NCBI GenBank assembly: GCA_046706345.1
Contig: JBJKPL010000306.1
Location: 1 to 23,929, forward strand
Source: Sulfidibacterium sp046706345
GTDB lineage: Bacteria > Bacteroidota > Bacteroidia > Bacteroidales > F082
Direction: 5' to 3'
DNA length: 23,929 nucleotides
Shown here: positions 7,691 to 15,865 of the stretch, in pieces
Numbering within the stretch: the first letter of the stretch is position 1
How the letters are laid out: the number at the start of each line of letters is the position of its first letter
The notes under the pieces: generated by a model
Told to the model about the DNA's origin: nothing
What the model saw: only the letters and a program-made list of their open reading frames with translations
The model's database searches: none
Position numbers and translations under genes: made by a program

Positions 7691-9253
7691 CTATTTATTT
7701 TGATAATCGATGGAATAGTGCAATCCGATGCTTTCCTTGCGGTTCATCGCCATTTTGATGACCAGGTAAGCCACGTTGATCATGTTGCGCAATTCGCAAA
7801 TGTCGCGGGAAACAATGGATTTTTCATACAGGTCTTCCGTTTCCCGGTAAAGGATCTCCAACCGGTCCATGGCACGCTGCAAACGCAGGTTCGAGCGTAC
7901 GATACCCACATAATTGCTCATGATAGCCTGCAATTCCTTTTTGGACTGGGTGATCAGCACCATTTCCTCATTCAGCACCCTGCCTTCGGCATCCCAGTCA
8001 GGCACCCGATCCATGAAATCAATGGTCTTCATCTGTTCTGTAGCATGCAAGGCTGCCCGATGGGAGAACACCGCCGATTCAAGCAACGAATTCGAAGCCA
8101 GTCGATTGGCTCCATGCAACCCGGTACAGGCCACCTCACCGGCGGCATAAAGGTTCAGGATCGAGGTGCGACCGTCCCGGTCGGTTTTGATCCCCCCGCA
8201 GGCATAATGTGCCGCCGGAACCACTGGGATCATCTCTTTGGTGATATCGAGGCCGATGCTCAGGCATTTGGCGTAGATCGTCGGAAAATGCGAAAGGATC
8301 TCATTCTTACTGATGCTTCGGGCGTCCAGATAGACAAAATCGTCTCCCGAAAGTTTCATCTCGTTGTCGATGGCACGGGCCACAATATCGCGTGGCGCCA
8401 GGGAACCCAGCTCATGGTATTTTCCCATGAACTCCTTGCCGCTGCGAGTTTTCAGAATGGCACCGGAACCACGCAGCGCTTCCGTAATCAGAAACGAAGG
8501 CTTTTCTCCCGGATTATACAGCGAAGTGGGATGAAACTGAACGAACTCAAGATGTTCAAGAAATGCTTTGGCTCGGTAGGCCATGGCCAAACCGTCACCG
8601 GTAGAAACCAGGGGATTGGTCGTGGTTTGGTAGATATTGCCCATGCCACCGGTGGCGATCAGGGTCGTTTTGGCCAGGATGGTTTCCACCTGGTTAGTTT
8701 CCTGATTGAGGGCATAAACGCCGAAACATTTGATGTCCGGACGGCGCCGCGTCACCTCTTCATTCAGATGGTGCTGGGTGATCAGGTCGATGGTAAAATA
8801 ATTTTCAAGGATCTCAATATTGGGATGCCGCATGGCCCGGACGCTAAGCGCCCGTTGGATTTCATAACCGGTATTATCCTGATGATGCAGAATGCGCGAC
8901 TCGGAATGGCCTCCTTCCCGCGCCAGCTCATATTTCCCGGAAGTATCCTTGTCGAAATTCGTGCCCCACTCGATCAGTTCCCTGATGCGGACGGTGGATT
9001 CCGTGATGGTGATCCGAACAATTTCCTTGTCGTTGATCCCACCGCCGGCCATCAGGGTGTCCTGAATGTGTTTCTCGTAATTATCTGGCGAGTACATCAC
9101 GGCGGCAATACCCCCCTGGGCATAGGCCGTGGCCGTATCTTCCACCGTAGACTTTGTCAGGATCAGCACCTTGCCGAATTCGGCCACTTTCAGCGCATAA
9201 ATCAATCCGGCACTCCCGGAGCCGATAACCAAAAAATCTACTTTCCTTTGCAT
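7691..9253 (-). CDS. nadB: L-aspartate oxidase
   Basis: 520 residues. NadB is an FAD enzyme that oxidises L-aspartate to iminoaspartate, the first step of de novo NAD synthesis; under anaerobic conditions it can pass electrons to fumarate. The N-terminal dinucleotide motif VIGSGSAGL is at residues 9-17, and the FAD-contacting TAYAQGGIAA at 42-51. Active-site blocks are the AREGGHSESRILHHQD loop near 111-126, FVQFHPTSLY, APRDIVARAID and the VVPAAHYACGGI segment. The FAD-binding LYAAGEVACTGLHGANRLAS signature is close to the C-terminal third. Length is normal. nadA and nadC, often adjacent, are not in the window. It is first in a two-gene unit with the carbonic-anhydrase-like gene. Succinate dehydrogenase flavoprotein is excluded by length and motifs. 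Confidence 0.95.
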   Translation of the reverse strand: MQRKVDFLVIGSGSAGLIYALKVAEFGKVLILTKSTVEDTATAYAQGGIAAVMYSPDNYEKHIQDTLMAGGGINDKEIVRITITESTVRIRELIEWGTNFDKDTSGKYELAREGGHSESRILHHQDNTGYEIQRALSVRAMRHPNIEILENYFTIDLITQHHLNEEVTRRRPDIKCFGVYALNQETNQVETILAKTTLIATGGMGNIYQTTTNPLVSTGDGLAMAYRAKAFLEHLEFVQFHPTSLYNPGEKPSFLITEALRGSGAILKTRSGKEFMGKYHELGSLAPRDIVARAIDNEMKLSGDDFVYLDARSISKNEILSHFPTIYAKCLSIGLDITKEMIPVVPAAHYACGGIKTDRDGRTSILNLYAAGEVACTGLHGANRLASNSLLESAVFSHRAALHATEQMKTIDFMDRVPDWDAEGRVLNEEMVLITQSKKELQAIMSNYVGIVRSNLRLQRAMDRLEILYRETEDLYEKSIVSRDICELRNMINVAYLVIKMAMNRKESIGLHYSIDYQNK

Positions 9254-9275
9254 GATCCTGCCTTATTATTTCAGG

Positions 9276-9283
9276 CAAAGGTA
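9276..9283 (-). promoter_or_regulatory. -7 element for nadB
   Basis: Read on the minus strand, TACCTTTG fits TAnnTTTG and lies 22 bases before the nadB start codon. A TTG at 9301-9299 is 15 bases further upstream, closer than the consensus spacing. Confidence 0.5.
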
Positions 9284-9373
9284 GCTCAATTCCATTTTCA
9301 ATGTGGTTTAATCGTACAATTCCTTCGATAAAATCCCCTGATCTCCCGGACACCTTCCAAAAGGATATTTTAA

Positions 9374-9381
9374 TATATTTG
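9374..9381 (+). promoter_or_regulatory. -7 element for the serine hydrolase gene
   Basis: TATATTTG fits TAnnTTTG exactly and lies 29 bases before the ATG at 9411. A clear -33 element is not visible. Confidence 0.5.
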
Positions 9382-9410
9382 ACTTACAAACGCTTCATTT
9401 TTAACCTGCC

Positions 9411-10748
9411 ATGAAAAAAGTAAAATACATCCTCCTGGTGATCGTTTTGGCCGGGATTGCATACGGGGCCAACTACTTTATCGCCCGGGCACCCATCTTC
9501 ACGGGATACGCCGCCAAGGACCTGGCTTCCTGGACCTTTTTAACCCATCGCACCCAGCAAGACATCGAGAAACACGACTTGAGTTTTTTCCCTGTAAACC
9601 TGTCACATAATGTTATTTATCCAAAGAAAAAAGAAGTGGTCAGTACCTTTCTGGGGCTTGCCAAACAAATTGCAGTTTACCGGCCCGGATTGGGCTGCAC
9701 CTTGCTGGCAGATGCCAACCCCGATTCGGTGATGCAACAAAAAATGACCGAACCCGTCCTGCCGACGGACCCGGATTCGCTTTACTGGCCCATGGGCAAC
9801 AAGATGCGGGATACCATCCCCGCCGGATTAGATCTGCAAAAACTGAATGCCGCCATGGATTCGGCTTTTAACCAGGGCAATACGCGGGCCGTGGTTGTTG
9901 CTTACGACACCGTTTTTATGAAGGAGAAATATGCCAAAGGATTCGACAAAAACACAAGGATTCTGGGCTGGTCCATGACCAAAAGCATCACCTGTTCACT
10001 CATTGGCATTTTGGTTAAAGATGGGAAACTGAATGTGGATGCCCCGGCGCCCATCAAGGAATGGGCAAATGATGCCCGGAAAAATATCCGGCTGGAAGAT
10101 CTGCTGCATCAGAGCAGTGGCCTGCAATGGGACGAAAATTACGGCGACATTTCGGACGTTACCGTGATGCTTTATCACCGGGCCAACATGGCAAAATACG
10201 TCATCCAAAAACCGGCCGTTTATCCCCCTGATTCCGTGTGGTATTACTCATCGGGGAACACCAATGTGATCTCCGAGATCATCCGTCGCACCATCGGAAA
10301 CAACCAGGAATACTGGAACTTCCCGCGTAAAGTGCTGTTCAACAAAATTGGCATGCGCAGCGCCGTGCTGGAAACCGATGCCAGCGGAAACTTCGTGGGA
10401 TCTTCTTATTGCTTTGCCACCCCGCGTGACTGGGCAAGATTCGGACTTCTTTATTTGCAAAACGGCACCTGGCAAGGGAAACAAATTCTTCCGAAAGGAT
10501 GGGTAAAATACGTTACCACACCGGCCAGAAAATCTCATGATCAATACGGCGCCCAATTCTGGCTCAACAAAGGAACCCATGAAATAAAGGGCTACCCCGA
10601 CGTCTATTATTGCGATGGATTCCATGGACAACGGGTGTTCATCATCCCGTCCAAGGATCTGGTTATCGTGAGAATGGGCCTGAATTCCGAAGGGAAATTT
10701 GACTTTAACAAATTTGTTACTTCGATTTTGGCGGCTTTTAAGAATTAG
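9411..10748 (+). CDS. Membrane-anchored serine hydrolase of the beta-lactamase/PBP (class C) fold
   Basis: 445 residues. An N-terminal hydrophobic segment (about 5-24, YILLVIVLAGIAYGANYFIA) is an uncleaved anchor or signal peptide, placing the catalytic domain outside the cytoplasm. The nucleophile motif SMTK (Ser188, Lys191) lies in GWSMTKSITCSLIG, and YYSSGNTN (278-285) supplies the tyrosine motif. GFHGQ (403-407) stands where class C enzymes have the third motif. The TPRDWARFGLLYLQNG block at 337-352 is characteristic of the beta-lactamase-related family, including 6-aminohexanoate-dimer hydrolase and esterase EstB types. The natural substrate cannot be read from sequence: a peptide, ester or wall fragment is possible. 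It stands alone between nadB (divergent) and sucB (convergent). Confidence 0.88.
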   Translation: MKKVKYILLVIVLAGIAYGANYFIARAPIFTGYAAKDLASWTFLTHRTQQDIEKHDLSFFPVNLSHNVIYPKKKEVVSTFLGLAKQIAVYRPGLGCTLLADANPDSVMQQKMTEPVLPTDPDSLYWPMGNKMRDTIPAGLDLQKLNAAMDSAFNQGNTRAVVVAYDTVFMKEKYAKGFDKNTRILGWSMTKSITCSLIGILVKDGKLNVDAPAPIKEWANDARKNIRLEDLLHQSSGLQWDENYGDISDVTVMLYHRANMAKYVIQKPAVYPPDSVWYYSSGNTNVISEIIRRTIGNNQEYWNFPRKVLFNKIGMRSAVLETDASGNFVGSSYCFATPRDWARFGLLYLQNGTWQGKQILPKGWVKYVTTPARKSHDQYGAQFWLNKGTHEIKGYPDVYYCDGFHGQRVFIIPSKDLVIVRMGLNSEGKFDFNKFVTSILAAFKN

Positions 10749-10767
10749 GCTTTTGACTAAAAGCAAA

Positions 10768-10794
10768 GAAGCCCCGGCCAATGGCCGGGGCTTC
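10768..10794. terminator. Bidirectional terminator between the serine hydrolase and sucB
   Basis: GAAGCCCCGGCC (10768-10779) and GGCCGGGGCTTC (10783-10794) pair perfectly around an AAT loop. The flanking T tracts are imperfect on both sides, but the GC-rich 12-base-pair stem between convergent genes is convincing. Confidence 0.85.
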
Positions 10795-10817
10795 TCTTTA
10801 AGTTGACTCTTTAGATT

Positions 10818-12116
10818 TTACAAGCCCAATAATGTTTCAACCGGATCCTTGGCTTCAAACAGCATCCTTTCGGGATTTTCCAGCATTTCCTTGACTTTCA
10901 CCAGAAAGCTGACCGATTCACGGCCGTCGATGATCCGGTGATCGTAAGACAAGGCAACATACATCATCGGGTGGATCTCCACTTTTCCGTTCACCGCAAT
11001 GGGCCGCTCCACAATGTTGTGCATACCCAGGATGGCACTTTGGGGCGGGTTGATGATCGGCGTGGACATCATCGAGCCGAAAACGCCTCCGTTGGAAATG
11101 GTAAACGTGCCGCCTTCCATATCTTCGAGGGTGATCTTGTTGTCGCGGGCTTTGGTAGCCAGTTCTTTGATGGTCAGCTCGATCTCGGCCAGGCTCATCA
11201 TTTCGGCATTTCGGATCACCGGCACCACCAATCCTTTCGGGGCGCTTACCGCGATGCTGACGTCAACATATTTAAAGGAAATGAATTCATCTCCGGAAAT
11301 CTGAGAGTTCACCTGTGGGAACAGCTTGAGTGCTTCGGTGACGGCCTTGGTGAAAAACGACATAAAACCCAATCCCACACCATGTTTCTTTTGAAAAGCT
11401 TCTTTGTATTTTTTCCGTATCTCCATGATTGGCGTCATATTCACCTCGTTAAAGGTGGTGAGCATGGCCGTTTCGTTTTTTACGGAAACCAGCCGCTGGG
11501 CCAGTTTTTTCCGGAGCATGCTCATTTTCACATGCTCGGTTTCTCTTCCACCGGGCCAGCTTGTCACCAAAGGAGTAGCCGGTTGTGGAACCTTACCCTT
11601 GTTTTCAATAAAAAATTGTACGTCTTCTTTTCCAAAGCGGTAATGCTTAAAAAAGTCCAGCAGTTCCTGATCGGAAACCCCTTCCTGTTGCATGATTTTC
11701 CGGGCCAGCGGAGAAACGTGGAGCTCGGTTTCGGCAGCGCTTTCTTTCTTTGCAGGGACCGTTTCTTTTTTCGGCGGAGTGGTCGGGGTTTTTTCCTTCA
11801 ATGTGGTTTCCGGATTTTCTTCTGTTTTCTTTTCCTGGACTTCTTCGGCTGCAGGGCTCTTTTCAACCGCCTTTCCTTTGGCTTCCGTGTCAATGGTGGC
11901 AATCACGGAACCTACCGCCAGCGTATCGCCTTCGGCCGCTTTGAACTGGATCTTCCCGCTTTCTTCGGCCACAATGCTCAGCGTCGCCTTGTCGGAATCG
12001 ATCTCAACAATATCCTGATCCTTGTCAACCTGCTGTCCGTCTTCTACCAGCCAGTTGGCCAGCTGTACTTCGCTGATGGATTCTCCCGGGCTTGGAACTT
12101 TAACTTCAACTATCAT
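10818..12116 (-). CDS. sucB: Dihydrolipoamide succinyltransferase, E2 of 2-oxoglutarate dehydrogenase
   Basis: 432 residues. The N-terminal lipoyl domain (1-77) carries the lipoylated Lys43 in EIDSDKATLS. A Glu/Lys/Pro/Thr-rich flexible linker (about 80-130) follows. The region where the E3-binding domain belongs (about 132-170) begins normally, HVSPLARKIMQQEGV, but lacks the glycine-rich turn and reads HYRFGKEDV. The acyltransferase domain (195-432) has the catalytic SYDHRIIDGRE with His393 and Asp397. E2 moves the succinyl group from E1 to CoA. It follows sucA by 16 bases as the second gene of the operon. The start codon precedes the lipoyl domain directly. An E3 (lpd) gene is not in the window. 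The sucA neighbour decides for SucB rather than a pyruvate or branched-chain E2. Confidence 0.94.
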   Translation of the reverse strand: MIVEVKVPSPGESISEVQLANWLVEDGQQVDKDQDIVEIDSDKATLSIVAEESGKIQFKAAEGDTLAVGSVIATIDTEAKGKAVEKSPAAEEVQEKKTEENPETTLKEKTPTTPPKKETVPAKKESAAETELHVSPLARKIMQQEGVSDQELLDFFKHYRFGKEDVQFFIENKGKVPQPATPLVTSWPGGRETEHVKMSMLRKKLAQRLVSVKNETAMLTTFNEVNMTPIMEIRKKYKEAFQKKHGVGLGFMSFFTKAVTEALKLFPQVNSQISGDEFISFKYVDVSIAVSAPKGLVVPVIRNAEMMSLAEIELTIKELATKARDNKITLEDMEGGTFTISNGGVFGSMMSTPIINPPQSAILGMHNIVERPIAVNGKVEIHPMMYVALSYDHRIIDGRESVSFLVKVKEMLENPERMLFEAKDPVETLLGL

Positions 12117-12132
12117 GATGAAAATGCTTTAA

Positions 12133-14988
12133 TTATTTCAAGGGTTTTTTCATGGAATGGAAAGAGCTTTCCAAATGATCCACATGCAAATCACGCAGTT
12201 CTTTTTCGAAGGACTGCCACCGGTTTCCGATGCATATCATTTCACAATCCTTTTCCAGATAAGGGCAATCACATTCCAAAAAAGCTTTATCTACGATCTT
12301 TTTCTGACTGATGGCATGGAATTTCGAAGAGCCTGTAGCCGGACTGCCACTGGCGGGCCGTGCGATCAGTCTGAGTTTATACTCGGCGCCCAATTCTTTT
12401 TTGATGAAGTGCCAGGCACCCATATTGACGGGTTCTTCCTGCGTCCAAACATATTCACTGACCTTCTTGTATTTTTTAAAGATCGTGTCCAGTGCGGCAG
12501 CCGGAAAAGGATACAATTGCTCGATCCTGATGAGTGCCACCGTTTCGTTATGGGTCTTCTCCTTTTCTTCCAACAAATCGTAATAGACTTTCCCTGAACA
12601 CATCACAAGCCGGGTGATTTTATCCGGATGGGCATCGGCATCATCCAACACCTCTTTAAATCCGCCCTGGGTAAAACTCGTGGTGGGAGACACTGCCCTG
12701 GGGTGACGCAACAAACTCTTGGGGGTGAAAACCACCAGCGGTTTCCGGAAAGGACGGCGCATTTGTCGCCGGAGCAAGTGAAAGAAATTGGCCGGAGTGG
12801 AACAATTGGCGATCTGCATGTTGTTTTCAGCCGCCAGCGTCAGAAAACGTTCCAGGCGGGCACTGGAGTGCTCGGCACCCTGGCCTTCATACCCATGGGG
12901 CAGCAGGATAACCAGGCCGTCCATGGTATTCCATTTTTCTTCTGCACTGCTCAGGAACTGGTCAAAGATCACCTGGGCGGTATTGGCAAAATCGCCAAAC
13001 TGAGCCTCCCAGATCACCAGGGAATTGGGGGCCGCCAGCGAATAACCATATTCAAAACCCAAAACCCCGTATTCAGACAGCGAAGAGTTATAGATCTCAA
13101 ACAGGGCCTGATCCTTGTCCAGATGGTTGAGCGGCACATATTTTTCATTCGAATCTTCGATACTCAGCACGGCATGCCGGTGCGAAAAGGTACCGCGTTC
13201 CACGTCCTGCCCGCTGATACGCACCGGGGTTTTTTCAAGCACCAGGCTACCGTAAGCCAGCATTTCGGCCATACCCCAGTCCAGCATCTTGTCTTTATGC
13301 ACCATGTCTTTACGGCTTTGCAGCAGGCGAATGCTTTTTCTGAAAAAATTCTTGTCTTCCGGAAGATGAGTGACCCCTTCGGTGATCTTCAGCAACATCT
13401 CGTTCGAGATGGCCGTATCGGGTGAAGAAACAAAATCCTTGTCCGTAGCCCGCGGGATGTCTTTCCATATGTCTTTCAGGAAGCTGTTGATATTGGTTTT
13501 CTGATGGGTTTTTGATTTCTCGTAATTTTCTTCCAGCTTATTATTGAAGTGGTCCTCATCGCCGGTACACTCTTCCGTTGTGATGACCCCTTCTTCCAGT
13601 AATTCTTTTTTATAAATGGTATAGGCATCGGGATGCCTTTCGATGGCCTTATAAAGCATGGGCTGGGTAAACCGGGGTTCGTCGCCTTCATTATGGCCGT
13701 AACGCCGGTAACAGAGGATGTCGATAAAGACATCGTTATGAAAGCGGTTCCGGAATTCCATGGCAAGCTGCACCGTAAAGACGACCGCTTCGGCATCATC
13801 GCCGTTGACATGAAAAACCGGTGAAAGGATGGTTTTGGCCACGTCTGTACAATAAGTGCTGCTTCGCGCATCGAGATAATCGGTGGTAAATCCCACCTGG
13901 TTGTTGATGACCAGATGAATGGTGCCGCCATTGGAGAATCCCTTTAAGGCAGACATCTGAATGACTTCATAGACCACGCCCTGACCGGCCATGGATGAAT
14001 CGCCGTGGATGAGGATCGGCGCGATCTTGTTCACATCGCCGTCTTTGTATTCCCGGATTTTGGCCCGGGTGATTCCTTCCACTACCGGATCAACGGCTTC
14101 CAGATGAGAGGGGTTGGGCGACAAGGTAAAATGCACCGGTTTGCCTTTGCTGGTCTTACGTTGAATGGTATAGCCGAGGTGGTATTTCACGTCCCCCAGC
14201 AAGGTTTCGTCTTCAAACTCCACCCCTTCAAATTCCGAGAAGATGTCCTCGAAGGGCTTTCTCAGGATGTTGGCCAACACGTTCAACCTGCCCCGGTGGG
14301 CCATCCCGATGACAAATTCTTCAATGCCCAGGTCGGTTCCCTTTTCCATGACTGCATCCAGTGCCGGGATCAGGGCCTCGGCCCCTTCCAGCGAAAATCG
14401 CTTTTGTCCTGGGAATTTTTTTTGCAGGAATTTTTCCAGAAAAACAGCCCTCCGCAGTTTTTTCAGGATCAGCTTCTTCTCTTCGACGGAATAATGGGGC
14501 CGGTTGCGGGTGGATTCAAAATAATTCCGCAGCCAGGTAACGATCTCCGTATCCCGGATAAACATATACTCCACACCGAGCGAGCGGCAATAGGTCTCCT
14601 CCAGGAAACTGACAATATCCCGAAGCTTGGCAGGGCCGATCCCGATCTCATTCCCGGCATAAAAAATACGATCCAGATCGCCGGGCTCCAGCCCGTAATT
14701 CTCGATGTCCAGCGTCGGGCGGTAGTCGCGCCGTTTGCGTACAGGATTTGTCTTGGTGAAAAGATGACCGCGACGGCGGTAATCCATCAAAAGGTTGATC
14801 ACCTTGAATTCGTCCGAGGTTTCCCAGCTTTCGGATTTTTTGGCCGGATAGGCCTTCTGCGCAAACTCGTACCCCTCGAAAAACTGACGCCAGCCTTTTT
14901 CTACAGATTCAGGATCTTCTTTAAATCTTTGGTAAAGCTCCTCAATAACAGCAGGATCCGTACTATTCAAAAAACTGTATTTATCCAT
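12133..14988 (-). CDS. sucA: 2-oxoglutarate dehydrogenase E1 component
   Basis: 951 residues. This thiamine-diphosphate enzyme decarboxylates 2-oxoglutarate and succinylates the lipoyl arm of SucB in the TCA cycle. The N-terminal MDKYSFLNSTDPAVIEELYQ helix is the usual E1o/E2-docking segment. RFSLEGAEALIP (197-208), GMAHRGRLNVL (229-239), PNPSHLEAVDPVVEG (291-305), HGDSSMAGQGVVYE (328-341) and INNQVGFTT (361-369) are the conserved substrate and thiamine-binding blocks. The transketolase-like pyrimidine domain follows in the second half (GTFSHRHAVL, LPHGYEGQGAEHSSARLERF). Length is typical. It is first in the sucA-sucB unit, with a -7 element upstream. Its presence beside a ferredoxin-dependent 2-oxoglutarate oxidoreductase gives two routes for the same conversion in one locus. 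Confidence 0.97.
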   Translation of the reverse strand: MDKYSFLNSTDPAVIEELYQRFKEDPESVEKGWRQFFEGYEFAQKAYPAKKSESWETSDEFKVINLLMDYRRRGHLFTKTNPVRKRRDYRPTLDIENYGLEPGDLDRIFYAGNEIGIGPAKLRDIVSFLEETYCRSLGVEYMFIRDTEIVTWLRNYFESTRNRPHYSVEEKKLILKKLRRAVFLEKFLQKKFPGQKRFSLEGAEALIPALDAVMEKGTDLGIEEFVIGMAHRGRLNVLANILRKPFEDIFSEFEGVEFEDETLLGDVKYHLGYTIQRKTSKGKPVHFTLSPNPSHLEAVDPVVEGITRAKIREYKDGDVNKIAPILIHGDSSMAGQGVVYEVIQMSALKGFSNGGTIHLVINNQVGFTTDYLDARSSTYCTDVAKTILSPVFHVNGDDAEAVVFTVQLAMEFRNRFHNDVFIDILCYRRYGHNEGDEPRFTQPMLYKAIERHPDAYTIYKKELLEEGVITTEECTGDEDHFNNKLEENYEKSKTHQKTNINSFLKDIWKDIPRATDKDFVSSPDTAISNEMLLKITEGVTHLPEDKNFFRKSIRLLQSRKDMVHKDKMLDWGMAEMLAYGSLVLEKTPVRISGQDVERGTFSHRHAVLSIEDSNEKYVPLNHLDKDQALFEIYNSSLSEYGVLGFEYGYSLAAPNSLVIWEAQFGDFANTAQVIFDQFLSSAEEKWNTMDGLVILLPHGYEGQGAEHSSARLERFLTLAAENNMQIANCSTPANFFHLLRRQMRRPFRKPLVVFTPKSLLRHPRAVSPTTSFTQGGFKEVLDDADAHPDKITRLVMCSGKVYYDLLEEKEKTHNETVALIRIEQLYPFPAAALDTIFKKYKKVSEYVWTQEEPVNMGAWHFIKKELGAEYKLRLIARPASGSPATGSSKFHAISQKKIVDKAFLECDCPYLEKDCEMICIGNRWQSFEKELRDLHVDHLESSFHSMKKPLK

Positions 14989-15012
14989 TCTGCTTTCTTG
15001 CTATAAACACCA

Positions 15013-15020
15013 CAAAAGTA
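15013..15020 (-). promoter_or_regulatory. -7 element for sucA-sucB
   Basis: On the minus strand TACTTTTG fits TAnnTTTG, 24 bases before the sucA ATG. No TTG at the standard -33 position was seen. Confidence 0.5.
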
Positions 15021-15124
15021 ATAATTATTTAGGTTATTTAGAATTATTTTAAAGAACCGGAAGCCGGCATGATTGTAACCGAAAAACTTACCAGGACCGG
15101 GTATGCATCCGATGAGGGAAAGTA

Positions 15125-15155
15125 CAAAAAAATCCCGCATGAATTCATGCGGGAT
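15125..15155 (-). terminator. Terminator of ferredoxin gene 1
   Basis: A perfect 24-base palindrome at 15132-15155 (arms ATCCCGCATGAA and TTCATGCGGGAT) is followed on the minus strand by a run of seven T (A run at 15126-15132 on the plus strand). It separates ferredoxin 1 from sucA. Confidence 0.9.
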
Positions 15156-15178
15156 CCATAAACTTTCTCCGGGATTCC

Positions 15179-15349
15179 CTATTCCGGGTGTATGGCTTCT
15201 GTAGGACAAACATCAGCACAAGCGCCGCAGTCTGTACACAAATCCGGATCAATTACATAAACATCACCTTCAGAAATAGCTTCTACAGGACATTCATCAA
15301 TGCATGTTCCACATGCCGTACATAAGTCGGGATCAATTTTGTATGCCAT
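15179..15349 (-). CDS. Ferredoxin 1, 2[4Fe-4S] type
   Basis: A 56-residue clostridial-type ferredoxin, read from the ATG at 15349 to a TAG at 15179. It has two complete cluster motifs: Cys10-x2-Cys13-x2-Cys16-x3-Cys20-Pro, and Cys38-x2-Cys41-x2-Cys44-x3-Cys48-Pro. Both halves begin with IDPDLC, reflecting the internal duplication of this family. Such proteins carry low-potential electrons in the cytoplasm. The korAB genes nearby encode an obvious partner, since 2-oxoglutarate:ferredoxin oxidoreductase needs one; this pairing is inference. It is about 79% identical (44 of 56 by hand count) to ferredoxin 2. It has its own promoter-like element and terminator. Of the three copies this is the only one with all eight ligand cysteines. 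Confidence 0.96.
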   Translation of the reverse strand: MAYKIDPDLCTACGTCIDECPVEAISEGDVYVIDPDLCTDCGACADVCPTEAIHPE

Positions 15350-15381
15350 AGCTATTAATTTTTTTAATTTCTAAAACGCGG

Positions 15382-15389
15382 CAAAGATA
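15382..15389 (-). promoter_or_regulatory. -7 element for ferredoxin 1
   Basis: TATCTTTG on the minus strand, 32 bases before the start codon and followed by GCCGCG. The same TATnTTTGCCGCG string precedes ferredoxin 2. A -33 TTG is not visible. Confidence 0.55.
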
Positions 15390-15481
15390 CTATGAATGTA
15401 CTTACGCTGGAGCCTTACAGGGGATTTATTTATAAAATTACCGAAATGCTAATTTAAAATACAAAAAAAACGGGACCCAAC

Positions 15482-15513
15482 AAAAAATCCCGCCTGAAAA
15501 CAGGCGGGATTTT
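15482..15513. terminator. Terminator of ferredoxin gene 2
   Basis: ATCCCGCCTG (15487-15496) and CAGGCGGGAT (15501-15510) form a 10-base-pair stem around AAAA. On the minus strand the hairpin is followed by a T run (A run 15482-15487 on the plus strand). Confidence 0.9.
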
Positions 15514-15531
15514 AAACTTTTGTTGCCGCTT

Positions 15532-15702
15532 TTAAATCTGAGAGATTGCTTCGGTCGGACAAACATCGGCGCAAAGCCCGTCATCTGTGCATTTTTCCGC
15601 ATCAATTACATAAACATCTCCTTCAGAAATGGCTTCCACAGGACATTCGTCCATGCAAGCTCCGCAAGCAGTACAAGCGTCAGGATCAATTCTATAAGCC
15701 AT
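15532..15702 (-). CDS. Ferredoxin 2, one ligand Cys replaced by Asp
   Basis: 56 residues from the ATG at 15702 to a TAA at 15532. The first motif is complete: Cys10-x2-Cys13-x2-Cys16-x3-Cys20-Pro. The second reads Cys38-Thr-Asp-Asp41-Gly-Leu-Cys44-x3-Cys48, so the middle cysteine is Asp (codon GAC). From established knowledge, Pyrococcus furiosus ferredoxin and Desulfovibrio africanus ferredoxin III carry Asp at an equivalent ligand position. Their clusters there are Asp-ligated [4Fe-4S] or convert readily to [3Fe-4S], with altered potential. By family topology the affected cluster is the one bound by Cys38, Cys44 and Cys20. The frame is otherwise intact, so this is not decay. It has its own strong promoter and terminator. 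A 7Fe or Asp-ligated 8Fe protein is inferred. Confidence 0.95.
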   Translation of the reverse strand: MAYRIDPDACTACGACMDECPVEAISEGDVYVIDAEKCTDDGLCADVCPTEAISQI

Positions 15703-15733
15703 GGCTTCTTTCTTTTTAAGTTAAAAATCGCGG

Positions 15734-15765
15734 CAAATATAGGAGGATTGTCTGTTCAAGCCAAA
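15734..15765 (-). promoter_or_regulatory. Bacteroidota promoter for ferredoxin 2
   Basis: On the minus strand TTTG (15765-15762, -33) and TATATTTG (15741-15734, -7) are separated by 20 bases, a near-perfect Bacteroidota promoter. It lies between the ferredoxin 3 terminator and the ferredoxin 2 start. Confidence 0.75.
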
Positions 15766-15815
15766 AGGGATCGGGATTTCCCGATAATTTATAATAATTA
15801 TAAAAATGAGCGACA

Positions 15816-15843
15816 TAAAAAAACCCGCAGCCAGTGCGGGTTT
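15816..15843 (-). terminator. Terminator of ferredoxin gene 3
   Basis: AAACCCGCA (15821-15829) and TGCGGGTTT (15835-15843) form a 9-base-pair stem with the 5-base loop GCCAG. An A run at 15817-15823 gives a T tract on the minus strand. Confidence 0.9.
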
Positions 15844-15865
15844 CAATTTGTTCAGGCCACCGCCG

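Noticed and set aside
7700..9331. 543-codon open frame on the plus strand opposite nadB
   Set aside because: It mirrors the well-supported nadB gene, has no recognisable family, and is rich in His, Gln, Phe and Gly as expected of an antisense shadow of a GC-biased codon set.
9411..10748. Antibiotic-resistance beta-lactamase
   Set aside because: The motif set and membrane anchor fit the broad serine hydrolase/esterase branch of this fold. Nothing indicates drug hydrolysis or mobility.
10938..12311. 457-codon plus-strand open frame opposite sucB, and similar long frames opposite sucA (12628-13425, 14005-15006)
   Set aside because: They run antisense to clear 2-oxoglutarate dehydrogenase genes, contain no motifs, and cross the sucA/sucB boundary without regard to gene structure.
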